This document shows positions 47,859 through 57,427 of a stretch of 64,000 nt of DNA, in pieces (the first letter of the stretch is position 1; each line of letters begins with the position of its first letter). This DNA comes from DIGJ01 sp041821315. Its GTDB lineage: Bacteria; Bacillota; Clostridia; Lachnospirales; Lachnospiraceae. The notes under the pieces were generated by a model, which was given only the letters and a program-made list of their open reading frames with translations, ran no database searches and was not told the origin of the DNA. Made by a program: the position numbers and the translations under genes. The stretch lies in NCBI GenBank assembly GCA_041821315.1, contig JBGUEO010000017.1, forward strand, positions 32,515 to 96,514, in the 5' to 3' direction.

Positions 47859-48614
47859 TTAAATACGTTTTCTAAATTCTGTTTCAAACGTCGGATCATA
47901 CAATTTGGAAAGAGCGTATTTTTGATGACCGATTGCATCTCCTACAAGTACAATCGCTGTTTTTGTAATCTGATGGGCTCGAGCTGTCTCTTCTAAGCTA
48001 CCAACGGTACAAAGATAGGTCTCTTCCTCTGGCCATGTTGCTTTATATACAAGAGCACAAGGTGTTTCCTTTTTGTAACCGCCCACCTCAAGCTTATCTG
48101 ATAGTTTACCAAGCATCCTGGTACTTAAATAAATTGCCATGGATGCACCATGTCTTGCGAGGCTTTCAATGCTTTCCCTTTCCGGTACTGACGTTTTTCC
48201 TTCCATCCTTGTAATAATAAGCGTCTGAGAAACCTCAGGCAGCGTATATTCAATATTTAGAGATGCTGCTGCTCCAAAACAGGCACTTACACCTGGGCAG
48301 CTTTCATATTCTATTTTATTTTCGTCTAGCCGATCCATCTGTTCTCTGACGGCTCCATAGATACTTGGCTCTCCTGTATGTAAACGGACAATATTCTTAT
48401 CCCTATTTTCTGACGATGTCATAACTACCACTACTTCATCCAATGTCATAGTGGCACTATTATAAATCTGGCATTCTTTTGAAGCATAAGATAAAAGTTC
48501 TGGATTCACTAAAGATCCTGCATAAATAATAATATCTGCTTTTTGTAACAGGCGCATTCCTCGTACTGTAATTAAATCCACAGCACCTGTTCCTGCTCCC
48601 ACAAAATAAACCAT
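47859..48614 (-). CDS. cbiF: Cobalt-precorrin-4 C11-methyltransferase
   Basis: A 251-residue tetrapyrrole methylase, starting VYFVGAGTGAVDLITVRG. RLHTGEPSIYGAVREQM (about 78-95) and CPGVSACFGAAASLNIEYTL follow, the CbiF/CobM pattern. It methylates C11 using SAM. GGAGGAGTCG stands before the ATG. It is translated between cbiD and cbiG. Confidence 0.93.
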   Translation of the reverse strand: MVYFVGAGTGAVDLITVRGMRLLQKADIIIYAGSLVNPELLSYASKECQIYNSATMTLDEVVVVMTSSENRDKNIVRLHTGEPSIYGAVREQMDRLDENKIEYESCPGVSACFGAAASLNIEYTLPEVSQTLIITRMEGKTSVPERESIESLARHGASMAIYLSTRMLGKLSDKLEVGGYKKETPCALVYKATWPEEETYLCTVGSLEETARAHQITKTAIVLVGDAIGHQKYALSKLYDPTFETEFRKRI

Positions 48615-48660
48615 ATCGACTCCTCCTATATAAATCGTTCAAATTCTACTTATGTTTCAT

Positions 48661-49785
48661 CTATTCTACTTTATATTTTAATAACTCCGTAAGAAGTTGG
48701 TCTGCTCCACTACTCGCTCCAAGCTCTCCAAATTGATTATCATATACCAAACATTCGATTTGGATTTTTCCTACCGCACGCTTTTTTAAAGAGAATTGTA
48801 TTTTTCCCATCAGTTGATCCATTGTCTGTGAAAGAAATCCATTCACTTTTAGTATGCGAACAGCTTCCGTAGTTGTAATACATTCCAGAATCTGCTGTAA
48901 TACTCTGATTGGAGCACCTGCTTTAAGACTCGCTGCCGTGATTAATTCCATGCGGCAATCGCCATTTTTCGAATGAGTATTCATAATTCCACCTGCAACT
49001 TTCACCATTTTTCCGATATGACCTGTCAAAAGCATTTTCTCAAATCCACATTGAATTGCCATATCAATAGTCTCGCCAATGAAATTGCTGCATTTCACAC
49101 TTTTATCAAGATCATAGTCGTAAGATTTCTTCATAAAATCAAGTCCATAATTCCCAGGAGAAACCGCTATGATTTTTTTGTGACCTTCCTTGTGTACATT
49201 TAATTCAACCTTTATTGTATCAAGGAGTGCCTGATTACTCATTGGTTCTACAATCCCACTTGTTCCAAGAACAGAAATCCCACCTACGATACCAAGTCTT
49301 TTGTTAAACGTAAGGTGGGCAAGTGTAAGACCATCAGGAATCGATATTTCTACTAGGAGCGTTCCCTTAAAATCTGTCAGATGACATATTTCCAATACTT
49401 CTCTTGTAATCATCTCTCTTGGCACATGATTGATTGCTGCATTACCAACCGGCTGATCCAGCCCTGGTTTTGTCACACGTCCTACACCAATACCACCCTC
49501 TATGATAATGCAGGCTTCCTCTTTAGTATGATCTGTTGATTCCATCGTAACCTTGGCAAACACAAGACATCCTGTTGTGATATCTGGATCATCTCCACCG
49601 TCTTTTCTTACCGCGCAGCTGACGCTCGTTTCCTGTCTGACCTGTTCTAAAATCTGTGCATGATATGGAATCCCTTTCGGAGTCATAATCACAATATTTT
49701 CTTTTTGTTTTCCAAGTAGGAGCATGTATGTGGCTGCTTTTGCTGCAGCTGCTGCACAGCTTCCAGTTGTAAATCCATATCTCAT
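48661..49785 (-). CDS. cbiD: Cobalt-precorrin-5B C1-methyltransferase
   Basis: About 374 residues. The N-terminal MRYGFTTGSCAAAAAKA is diagnostic of CbiD, with VSPGNYGLDFMKK and LLTGHIGKMVKVAGGIMNTH further on. It methylates C1 of the ring in the cobalt-early pathway; the aerobic route uses an unrelated enzyme. Two starts are possible: ATG at 49785, six bases after GGAG, or ATG at 49797 after AAGGGG. Confidence 0.93.
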   Translation of the reverse strand: MRYGFTTGSCAAAAAKAATYMLLLGKQKENIVIMTPKGIPYHAQILEQVRQETSVSCAVRKDGGDDPDITTGCLVFAKVTMESTDHTKEEACIIIEGGIGVGRVTKPGLDQPVGNAAINHVPREMITREVLEICHLTDFKGTLLVEISIPDGLTLAHLTFNKRLGIVGGISVLGTSGIVEPMSNQALLDTIKVELNVHKEGHKKIIAVSPGNYGLDFMKKSYDYDLDKSVKCSNFIGETIDMAIQCGFEKMLLTGHIGKMVKVAGGIMNTHSKNGDCRMELITAASLKAGAPIRVLQQILECITTTEAVRILKVNGFLSQTMDQLMGKIQFSLKKRAVGKIQIECLVYDNQFGELGASSGADQLLTELLKYKVE

Positions 49786-49824
49786 CGTGTTCTCCATTTA
49801 CCCCTTTTCGTAGCAATCATTGTT

Positions 49825-50454
49825 TTACATTTGATAAAGGATTGCGTTGCATATTGCTGCTGCAATGTTACTTCCACCTTTTCTTCCTACATTTACGATA
49901 TGTGGAATATCCGTTTCCAAAATGAGTTCCTTAGCCGCTTCTACATTTACAAATCCAACCGGTACACCGATGATAAAGGCTGGAATATATTCCTTCTTTT
50001 GATACATCTCATATAATTGAATCAATGCCGTTGGAGCATTTCCCACAGCAAAAATAACTGGTTTTTCTAATTTTGAAGCCATTTCCATGCTAATCGTTGC
50101 TCTTGTTACCTGACGTTTCTTTGCAATCCTTGCAACTTCTTCCTCTGCCATAAAGCAATGTGCACGTCCACCAAATTCAGCCAGCTTTTTTTTGTTAATT
50201 CCAGCGAGCGCCATATTCGTGTCTGTAACAATGTCTGCGCCTTTTTTTATTAATTCTTTGGCAATTGCCACCACATGATTGGAAAAAGTCAATGTGTTTG
50301 CATAGTCAAAATCTGCGCTGGTATGAATCGCACGCTTCGTCACCAGTTCTTGGTCTTTTGGTAATGTAATTCCTTTTTCTTTTAATAGTTCGCTTATGAT
50401 TTCAAAGCTTCTTTTTTCTATTTCACCTGGTAGTACACACTCTATTCGTTCCAA
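49825..50454 (-). CDS. cbiC: Cobalt-precorrin-8 methylmutase
   Basis: 209 residues. The family marks are IHTSADFDYANTLTFS (about 47-62, including the catalytic histidine), TDTNMALAGINKKKL and FAVGNAPTAL. It moves the C11 methyl to C12, giving cobyrinate. The start is TTG at 50454, nine bases behind GGAGGG, which follows the cbiP stop. Confidence 0.94.
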   Translation of the reverse strand: MERIECVLPGEIEKRSFEIISELLKEKGITLPKDQELVTKRAIHTSADFDYANTLTFSNHVVAIAKELIKKGADIVTDTNMALAGINKKKLAEFGGRAHCFMAEEEVARIAKKRQVTRATISMEMASKLEKPVIFAVGNAPTALIQLYEMYQKKEYIPAFIIGVPVGFVNVEAAKELILETDIPHIVNVGRKGGSNIAAAICNAILYQM

Positions 50455-50471
50455 TTTTTTATGCCCTCCAC

Positions 50472-51965
50472 TTACATACCCATTATGTCATAGATTTGTT
50501 TCATATCCAAATTCTCCCGTAGTATCTTGGCCATTTTATTATATTGGGTCTCTTTATATGTCTTGTGATCCATCCATTCACTTGTGCTAATAGCAACCCC
50601 TTTTCTTTTTGCCAATTCCGAAACAATTAAAGGTGCAATTTCCCCTTTATCAAAAATTCCATGGACATAAGTACCATAAACCTCATTACTATAGGCGCCA
50701 TCTTTCATTGCTTCTCCTGTTTTCGTATTTATAATACTGCAAAGAGATTCCGTGTCTACGCTCTTGCTGCACCCCATATGTATTTCATAGCCTGAAATCT
50801 TTTGATTTTTCAATACAGAAAAGATTCCCTCAGTTACTTCAATCGTTCCCGAAATCTGCGTCGTTGTCTTGCTCTCCTCCATTACTGTTCGAATCGGAAG
50901 TAGTTCCATTCCACGGATACTTCCCTTTTCTTCTATGCCAAGCGGATCCTCAATCACTTCGCCCAACATCTGATATCCGCCACAAATACCAAAAATTGGA
51001 ACCTGCACTTGCATTTTCTTAATGGCCGCTTCGATTCCATTCTGTCTCATCCACTTCAAATCCCCAATTGTATTCTTGCTCCCTGGCAAAATAATAAGAT
51101 CTGCTCTCTTTAGTTCCCCTACCGAATCCACATAACGAACAGATACTTCTTCCATTTGTTCAAAAACTGAGAAATCAGAGAAATTAGAAATTCTTGGAAA
51201 TCGAATCACCGCGATATCAATAAGTGCTGACTTCTTTTTTTCAAAGCGTTCTGTTAGACTATCTTCATCTTCTACATTCACCTTCATATAAGGAATGACG
51301 CCGATAACTGGAATCTTTACCCGCTTCTCTATCATAACAATTCCTGGATCTAGAATCGATCGATCTCCCCTAAATTTATTAATGAATAAACCTTTAATTC
51401 GTTTTTGTTCCTCTTCCTCTAATAGTGCTACTGTGCCATACAGCTGTGCAAACACTCCACCCCTGTCTATATCTCCAACTAATAAAACAGGTGCATCTAC
51501 CATTTTTGCCATTCCCATATTTACAATATCATTTTCTTTTAAATTAATTTCAGCAGGACTTCCTGCTCCCTCAATCACAATGATATCTGCCATTTCTTCT
51601 AGTTTGTGATACGCATTCATAATATCTGGTATCAGCTTTGTTTTATAGGCAAAGTAGTCCGTGGCCTTCATATTTCCTATGACTTTTCCATTTACAATAA
51701 TCTGTGAACCCATATCATTGGTCGGTTTTAGCAAAATAGGATTCATATAAACACTTGGTTTCACACCAGCTGCTTCTGCCTGCATGACCTGTGCCCGTCC
51801 CATCTCCAATCCTTCCTCCGTAATAAAGGAATTGAGTGCCATGTTCTGTGATTTGAAAGGTACAACCTCGTAACCGTCTTGTTTGAAAATTCTACAAAGT
51901 CCTGCCACCAGAAAGCTTTTTCCTGCACTGGACATTGTACCTTGTATCATAATTGATTTTGCCAT
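50472..51965 (-). CDS. cbiP: Cobyric acid synthase
   Basis: 497 residues. The N-terminal amidoligase domain starts IMIQGTMSSAGKSFLVAGLC. A central segment has LKPTNDMGSQIIVNGKVIGN and the C-terminal glutaminase domain has PIFGICGGYQMLGE (nucleophile Cys about 330) and a late YGTYVHGIFD. It amidates the b, d, e and g side chains after CbiA. It is placed between the importer genes and cbiC. Confidence 0.95.
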   Translation of the reverse strand: MAKSIMIQGTMSSAGKSFLVAGLCRIFKQDGYEVVPFKSQNMALNSFITEEGLEMGRAQVMQAEAAGVKPSVYMNPILLKPTNDMGSQIIVNGKVIGNMKATDYFAYKTKLIPDIMNAYHKLEEMADIIVIEGAGSPAEINLKENDIVNMGMAKMVDAPVLLVGDIDRGGVFAQLYGTVALLEEEEQKRIKGLFINKFRGDRSILDPGIVMIEKRVKIPVIGVIPYMKVNVEDEDSLTERFEKKKSALIDIAVIRFPRISNFSDFSVFEQMEEVSVRYVDSVGELKRADLIILPGSKNTIGDLKWMRQNGIEAAIKKMQVQVPIFGICGGYQMLGEVIEDPLGIEEKGSIRGMELLPIRTVMEESKTTTQISGTIEVTEGIFSVLKNQKISGYEIHMGCSKSVDTESLCSIINTKTGEAMKDGAYSNEVYGTYVHGIFDKGEIAPLIVSELAKRKGVAISTSEWMDHKTYKETQYNKMAKILRENLDMKQIYDIMGM

Positions 51966-51987
51966 GTATCGTTTCCTTTCTCACAGA

Positions 51988-53136
51988 CTATTCTATTTTT
52001 GACTCAAATATTATTCCATTCATCTCATCTATTGTATACACTTGTTTCAGTCCAGATTGCTCTGCCGCCTGTAGTAATTCCAGATTACGCTTATTCATTG
52101 TTCCCAATTGTTTTAAACAGTTCAATATATAATCACAATTTCGAATCGCAGCTTTTGCCTTTTCATATACGGTATCTGAAATCGGTTCAAAGCTTTCCTC
52201 TACAATTACAGCATTGGCAAGATTTTTCGCAACCTGATAATCAATGTCATTCTCATGTAAAATTCCTGTGATAAATGGAATTCCCTTTTGCTGTAATTTT
52301 CGATAAGTCGTAATTCCACTTCCACCACCCGCAATTACAAAGACTTTTGGAGTTCCGACCGTATGATTCATTTCGAGACTTCCAAATAATGGATTGTAAC
52401 TGCCGTTATTTAGATTATACAATTTTTGAATGACCTCTTCTTTAAAGATATCTTCTGGTTTTCCATACTGTAACACCCTCCCATCTTTTATACACAATAC
52501 ATAATCAGCAATTTTTTGTGCCAAATCAAGTTCATGAATAGACATAAACACCGCAATCTTCTTTTCATTCGCTAGCTTTTTAATGATTTCCAACAGTTCT
52601 AATTTGTAGTAGATATCCAAAAAAGACGTTGGCTCATCTAATACGATTAACTGTGGTTCCTGACAGATAGCTCTTGCTAAAAGCACACGCTGCCTTTGCC
52701 CATCACTGATTCTAGTATAATCACAATCCATAAGTTTTGTAATATGAACCAACTCCATTGCCTCACTTACCTTATTGTGATCTTCCCTGGTCAGTATTCC
52801 CATTCTGCCGGTATAAGGGTATCGACCAGTTGCAACAACATCCTTACATGTCATCAACTCTGTTTTTATTTTTTCTGTAAAAACGATGGAGGTTTTCGTA
52901 GAAAATTCCTTATTTGTCATCTTTTTAATATCCGAAGAATCAATTAGAATAGTCCCTTTGATTTCTTTTAGATACTTCGTTATAGTTTTTAAAATCGTTG
53001 ATTTACCCGCCCCATTAGGACCAATCATCGCTAGTATTTCGCCCTTTTTTATATGAATATCTAGTTCCTCAACCAATGCCTTCCCTTGATATCCTACCGT
53101 GAGGTGATCTGTATATAAAAAATAATCATTTTTCAT
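51988..53136 (-). CDS. Corrinoid/siderophore ABC importer ATPase with C-terminal extension
   Basis: About 382 residues. The first ~250 form a BtuD/FepC-type ATPase: Walker A IGPNGAGKSTILK, signature ISDGQRQRVLLAR, Walker B LIVLDEPTSFLDIYY. The last ~125 residues, from TPKVFVIAGGGSGITTYRKL, form a further domain of unknown role with a glycine-rich nucleotide-binding-like start. The ATG at 53136 lies inside the permease gene's end (11-base overlap); a GTG at 53148 is possible. It acts with the permease and binding protein upstream. Confidence 0.88.
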   Translation of the reverse strand: MKNDYFLYTDHLTVGYQGKALVEELDIHIKKGEILAMIGPNGAGKSTILKTITKYLKEIKGTILIDSSDIKKMTNKEFSTKTSIVFTEKIKTELMTCKDVVATGRYPYTGRMGILTREDHNKVSEAMELVHITKLMDCDYTRISDGQRQRVLLARAICQEPQLIVLDEPTSFLDIYYKLELLEIIKKLANEKKIAVFMSIHELDLAQKIADYVLCIKDGRVLQYGKPEDIFKEEVIQKLYNLNNGSYNPLFGSLEMNHTVGTPKVFVIAGGGSGITTYRKLQQKGIPFITGILHENDIDYQVAKNLANAVIVEESFEPISDTVYEKAKAAIRNCDYILNCLKQLGTMNKRNLELLQAAEQSGLKQVYTIDEMNGIIFESKIE

Positions 53137-54151
53137 AAGTCGAATCACCTACCTTTCGAATCATCATCCAAATTACGACTGGCGCACCAAATATTGCTGT
53201 TACGGAACTGATACTAAGTTCTGTTGGAGAAAAAGCAGTTCTTGCAATTAAATCACATCCCATACAAAAGATTGCTCCGCCAAGAAAAGTGATTGGTATC
53301 ATAATAATTGGTTTTGATGTATTTAAAAATCGTTTGATTAAATGAGGAACTGCAATGCCCACAAATGAAATCGGACCAGCAAATGCAGTCACACATGCAG
53401 ACAAAATACTAGAACATAAAATGATCAGTAAACGAAATTGTTTGATGTTTACGCCCATATTTTGTGCATATGTCTCTCCCATCTGATATGCACCGATCGG
53501 TTTTGCCAGCAAAAATATAATAATCGTTGTGATTAGAATAATAATTGTCATGACTCTTACATTATTCCAAGAGACACCCGAAAATGTTCCTCGTGACCAA
53601 TTATGGAGATTCACTATATTAGAATCATCCGCAAAGGTAACTACAAAATCTGTAATCGCAGAGCAAATATAACCAATCATAATTCCACTTACAATTAACA
53701 TCGATATCTTCTCTACTTTTCCTGCCATAATAAGTACAAATTCCATAGAAATCAAAGAACCTGCTAAAGCTGCAATTACCAACATTCCTGAATTTAATAC
53801 AAACGATTCATTTAATACAAAAACCATTAAAAGTGCGACGACCATCTTAGCTCCAGATGAAATACCCAAAATAAAAGGACCTGCAATCGGATTATGAAAA
53901 AACGTCTGCAGTAAAAATCCAGAAAGTGCCAATGAACCTCCTAACACAATGCTTGCAATCACTCGTGGTAGTCGAATTTTCCAGATAATATTAAAAGCTG
54001 TCTCATCTGCTGCATTTCCCATAAGTATACGGATAATTTGCTTTGCCGATATGGTAACACTTCCAATTCCAATATTTAGAAACAGCAATAAAAAGAATAC
54101 CACTACTAAAAGAAGTGTTGCTATAAAATATCTTTGGTATTCTTTTTTCAT
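53126..54151 (-). CDS. FecCD/BtuC-type ABC importer permease
   Basis: A 341-residue membrane protein with about ten hydrophobic helices, resembling the iron-siderophore/vitamin B12 permease family. Marks are RLPRVIASIVLGGSLALSGF (about 60-79), GPFILGISSGAK and GPISFVGIAVPHLIKRF (about 265). Because it lies within a B12-riboswitch operon, the ligand is probably a corrinoid, a corrinoid precursor or cobalt bound to a carrier. Heme or siderophore is less likely. Confidence 0.9.
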   Translation of the reverse strand: MKKEYQRYFIATLLLVVVFFLLLFLNIGIGSVTISAKQIIRILMGNAADETAFNIIWKIRLPRVIASIVLGGSLALSGFLLQTFFHNPIAGPFILGISSGAKMVVALLMVFVLNESFVLNSGMLVIAALAGSLISMEFVLIMAGKVEKISMLIVSGIMIGYICSAITDFVVTFADDSNIVNLHNWSRGTFSGVSWNNVRVMTIIILITTIIIFLLAKPIGAYQMGETYAQNMGVNIKQFRLLIILCSSILSACVTAFAGPISFVGIAVPHLIKRFLNTSKPIIMIPITFLGGAIFCMGCDLIARTAFSPTELSISSVTAIFGAPVVIWMMIRKVGDSTYEK

Positions 54152-54166
54152 CCTGTTTCCTCCACT

Positions 54167-55720
54167 TTATTCAATATGATAAAAATAATTAAGATTTTTG
54201 CTTTCTTTACCAGAAAAGATTTGATGCATCTCCAAAATAACCTGACCTAGTTTTGTTGTCTCCTGGTAAAGATTCTGATTGGTACACCATACATTTCCCT
54301 CTTTCACTGCTTTAAGATCTGCCAGTAAATGATTTTTTTCAATCAATTCATCCACAGAGGAAATACCTCCATCGATTGTTCCGTTATAAATAATAAAATC
54401 TGCATCTTTTGCAGTATCATAGAATTTTTCCATCTCTAGAATTGTGCTAGACATTGCCTCATCTTCCCCTATATCTTTAAAGATATAGGTTCCACCTGCA
54501 AGCTCAATCATTTTTGAAACATAATCTCCTGGCTTTCTAGTCACTGCATATCCAGATGAACTAATGTAAAAGAAAGCAACACGTTCTCCTCCTGCCTGCC
54601 CCCCGGTATCTGAAATCACCTCATTCATATAGGCTACCTGTTTCAAATATTCATCTTCTGCCAAAGACTCTTCCCCTAGTACTACAGCATACGCTTTTAT
54701 CCATTCCGTTCTTCCAAGTGGATGTTCTTCGTAGCTCGAGCAATCCGTAAAAACTGTTATTCCCACTTCTTCCAATTTTTCCTTCACCTCTGGCGTATGA
54801 TTAATCATCGTTGATTCAATTGCAAGACTACAGGTATTACTTAAAAGCAACTCGTAATCTGGCTCACTGTATTTACCTGCATAAAGGATAGAACCAGCTT
54901 CCATTTCTTTTCTTGCACTCTCGTTATACCAGTCAGAAGCTTTTATCCCAGATAATTTCACCGATGATAATCCATCTAATGCATCAAAAAGACTCATGGT
55001 CGAGGTTGCTGCTATGTATATGTTGGAAACAGGCTGTTGCAAAATCACGACATCAGACTGAAGTTTTTTTGGAACCGGTTGATTTTTGGGTACTACAAGA
55101 TATCTGCTTCCATCAATAACACTAAGTAAAGAATATCCGCCTTGGTAGTTATCAATACGAAACTTTGTTGCATAGGAAAGCTCCGTAGTACTTTGATATG
55201 CTAGCTTTTCTTCATCACTTACATCCAAATCCTGAATTTCGGTTTGCCAAATTACAGCCTGTTCTTCTATTCCTGTCGCCATTTCCTCTTCTTCTAAATT
55301 CATGGCTTGTGTATCTTTATCTACTTTTGTAATGGTACTTGTATCAAATGCAATGGAATAATCGATTTGCTGAGGTTTACTCATCGCAACTGTTTCTGCT
55401 TTCAGTTCAAGCGGTTCTTCCAAATTCTCAATTGGAATCTGAAATGTGGAATTCCCTTCTTCGTTTATTGGATAATAATATTCACCACCAATCAGCATAA
55501 AATCATAATTTTTACTGCTCCATATAACGGTAGCTGTTACCAATCCTCTCTGCACTTTAATAGTCATCGGAGATTTCACAAATGCCCTGCCTGAACCGCC
55601 CGATAATTCTGCTGCAATTGTATAGGTTCCATCTTCTATTCCATCTGTTGAGTTTTTGCAGGATGTCAGCATAATAAAGCTAAGTATTACTGCCATTAGC
55701 AATGTAATTATTTTTTTCAT
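54167..55720 (-). CDS. ABC importer binding lipoprotein with N-terminal NEAT-like domain
   Basis: 517 residues. The lipoprotein signal has the lipobox cysteine in MLTSCKNS (Cys21). Residues about 29-130 (DGTYTIAAELSGGSGRAF, then VIWSSKNYDFMLIGG) look like the iron-transport-associated beta domain of the NEAT type. From about 200 on is a BtuF/FepB-type binding domain with YIAATSTMSLFDALDGLSSV and LLLSNTCSLAIEST. It should capture the ligand for the permease at 53126-54151. The start overlaps the cbiK stop as ATGA. The NEAT assignment is by recall, not by search. Confidence 0.8.
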   Translation of the reverse strand: MKKIITLLMAVILSFIMLTSCKNSTDGIEDGTYTIAAELSGGSGRAFVKSPMTIKVQRGLVTATVIWSSKNYDFMLIGGEYYYPINEEGNSTFQIPIENLEEPLELKAETVAMSKPQQIDYSIAFDTSTITKVDKDTQAMNLEEEEMATGIEEQAVIWQTEIQDLDVSDEEKLAYQSTTELSYATKFRIDNYQGGYSLLSVIDGSRYLVVPKNQPVPKKLQSDVVILQQPVSNIYIAATSTMSLFDALDGLSSVKLSGIKASDWYNESARKEMEAGSILYAGKYSEPDYELLLSNTCSLAIESTMINHTPEVKEKLEEVGITVFTDCSSYEEHPLGRTEWIKAYAVVLGEESLAEDEYLKQVAYMNEVISDTGGQAGGERVAFFYISSSGYAVTRKPGDYVSKMIELAGGTYIFKDIGEDEAMSSTILEMEKFYDTAKDADFIIYNGTIDGGISSVDELIEKNHLLADLKAVKEGNVWCTNQNLYQETTKLGQVILEMHQIFSGKESKNLNYFYHIE

Positions 55721-57321
55721 TCCGCTTCTATCTTCTCAGGATTTGAGACCGAAACCTTATGATCATACCATGCACCCTTTGTTCCAATCAGCGCTAAATC
55801 AAACTCCTCACCAATGGCTGGGACTGGAATATCAAACCCATATACATCTTCTGTTGTTCCATCACTATAAGTTACCGTATCTGTTGTCGGTTGTAGAAGC
55901 TTTGCTCCATCTTTTTGTGCATCTTCTGCAATTCCTTCATACAGATTTACAATCTTCTGAGATGGAAGACTAACATGAATTGTCATCTTGCTATTCTCAA
56001 CTGACAAAACACCTTTGCCATCGTTTGCTTCATTTACACAAAACATACTGCTGTCTGTATCAAAGTTTACACGATAAGTTCCGTCTTCTAATGTTTCGGC
56101 ATTCAAATCATCAGAAATTAATACAGCGTCACTTGCAATTGCTGCTGCAGTGTGAGCTACATAAATACTTTGAATATCTGCAATTCTTCCAAGCCCCTCA
56201 ATCTGTGTCTCAATACTGTCAAATTCTTCGGATGCTTCAAACTGACTCTTCCATGAATCAGCATCATCTCCTGCCATATCATTATTCGCATGATCACCTG
56301 CAACTACCATCAGTGGACGAAGAATTACTTTTTTGTAACCTGCTTCTTTTACTGCTTCAATCACTGCTTCACATGCGGTATCTTCTGGTTCGCCTTCAAC
56401 CGTTCCAATGAATACATTTTCATAACCTAACTGTTCCATCTGTGTCTGCATCTGGTCATAGGTTACACTGGCTGCATGAGAAGTACCATGTCCCATAAAT
56501 ACAAATGCTACTCCATCATCTTTTACTGCATCCAAACTGTCATATCCTGCCATAACAACTGCTTCATTCGTAATAGCTTCTCCAACTGCAGCTTTATCTT
56601 CATTGGTAACGGTTGCATCCAAGCCAACTATACCAAGCAAAGGTTCTGCCACTTTGACTGTTTCAAACTGATCCTGATAGCTTGCTACTGCTTCTGTGAG
56701 CTCATCATACTCAGCGCCGTGCATCAGATGAGTTGGCTGAATCACGAGATTTTTGACCCCATTGGCAACTGCACGCGCTAACGCCTGATCCATATTATCG
56801 ATTTTTTCACTATCACGTGACTGAATATGATTAATGATAATCTGTGCAGTAAACGCTCGTCTTACAGACCAGTCTGGATTGGCCTTCTGTAACGCTTTCT
56901 CAACTCCACCGATATCTGTAGCACGGCTATCATTAAAGGAAGTACCAAAGCTAACTACCAAAAGTTCATTTTCACCAATGTCATCGGCATTCAAAGCCTC
57001 ATCTGCCGATACATCACCAGTATCTCTTCCAAAGTAATCTGGATCTGCATAATCACCAGCCACTAATTCTTTTTGTGCATCTGTTAATGCATCCCATGCC
57101 GCTTTTGCTTCTTTGCACTGTGCATCGGTATCCTCTGTTCTTTCCTGAACATAGATAGCATCAATCAAACCCGCTACATTGTCGGCTGCTTCCTGATCTG
57201 ATAATTGTTCCGTATCAATCTCTGTCTGTTCTGTTCCGGTTGTCTGTGATGAACCGCATCCTGCAAGTGTTGTAGCTGCCATTGTACATACAATTAGCAG
57301 TGCTAATGTCTTTTTCTTCAT
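55717..57321 (-). CDS. cbiK: Sirohydrochlorin cobaltochelatase, predicted exported lipoprotein
   Basis: 534 residues against about 265 in classical CbiK. A lipoprotein signal peptide ends TTLAGC (Cys22). A linker (about 30-125) precedes the chelatase domain (about 127-385), which has LLVVSFGTSFNDSRATDIGG, the metal-site histidines in FVFMGHGTSHAA (about 280) and VVAGDHANNDMAG (about 343). The last ~110 residues, from LEDGTYRVNFDTDS, are a beta-rich domain whose opening resembles the importer's N-terminal domain. It inserts Co2+ into sirohydrochlorin. The export signal is unusual for a cytosolic pathway, although periplasmic CbiK is known in Desulfovibrio. It is first in the operon, directly after the B12 riboswitch. 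Confidence 0.88.
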   Translation of the reverse strand: MKKKTLALLIVCTMAATTLAGCGSSQTTGTEQTEIDTEQLSDQEAADNVAGLIDAIYVQERTEDTDAQCKEAKAAWDALTDAQKELVAGDYADPDYFGRDTGDVSADEALNADDIGENELLVVSFGTSFNDSRATDIGGVEKALQKANPDWSVRRAFTAQIIINHIQSRDSEKIDNMDQALARAVANGVKNLVIQPTHLMHGAEYDELTEAVASYQDQFETVKVAEPLLGIVGLDATVTNEDKAAVGEAITNEAVVMAGYDSLDAVKDDGVAFVFMGHGTSHAASVTYDQMQTQMEQLGYENVFIGTVEGEPEDTACEAVIEAVKEAGYKKVILRPLMVVAGDHANNDMAGDDADSWKSQFEASEEFDSIETQIEGLGRIADIQSIYVAHTAAAIASDAVLISDDLNAETLEDGTYRVNFDTDSSMFCVNEANDGKGVLSVENSKMTIHVSLPSQKIVNLYEGIAEDAQKDGAKLLQPTTDTVTYSDGTTEDVYGFDIPVPAIGEEFDLALIGTKGAWYDHKVSVSNPEKIEAE

Positions 57322-57396
57322 AAATTTCTCCTTCTTTGTTTATACAACTTTTTTTCTTTTCATATCATGAAACGATGATGCAAGGAGAAACCCATA

Positions 57397-57427
57397 ACAA
57401 AAAACTCCGTTCAATATTGAACGGAGT
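57397..57427 (-). terminator. Riboswitch-controlled intrinsic terminator
   Basis: ACTCCGTTCAAT and ATTGAACGGAGT form a perfect 12-pair stem with T6 after it on the minus strand. It lies between the B12 riboswitch and cbiK and is presumably the expression platform: B12 bound, transcription stops. Confidence 0.9.

Noticed and set aside
55980..56411. 143-codon plus-strand ORF
   Set aside because: Antisense shadow of cbiK, with a His/Leu/Gln-rich composition typical of the opposite frame.
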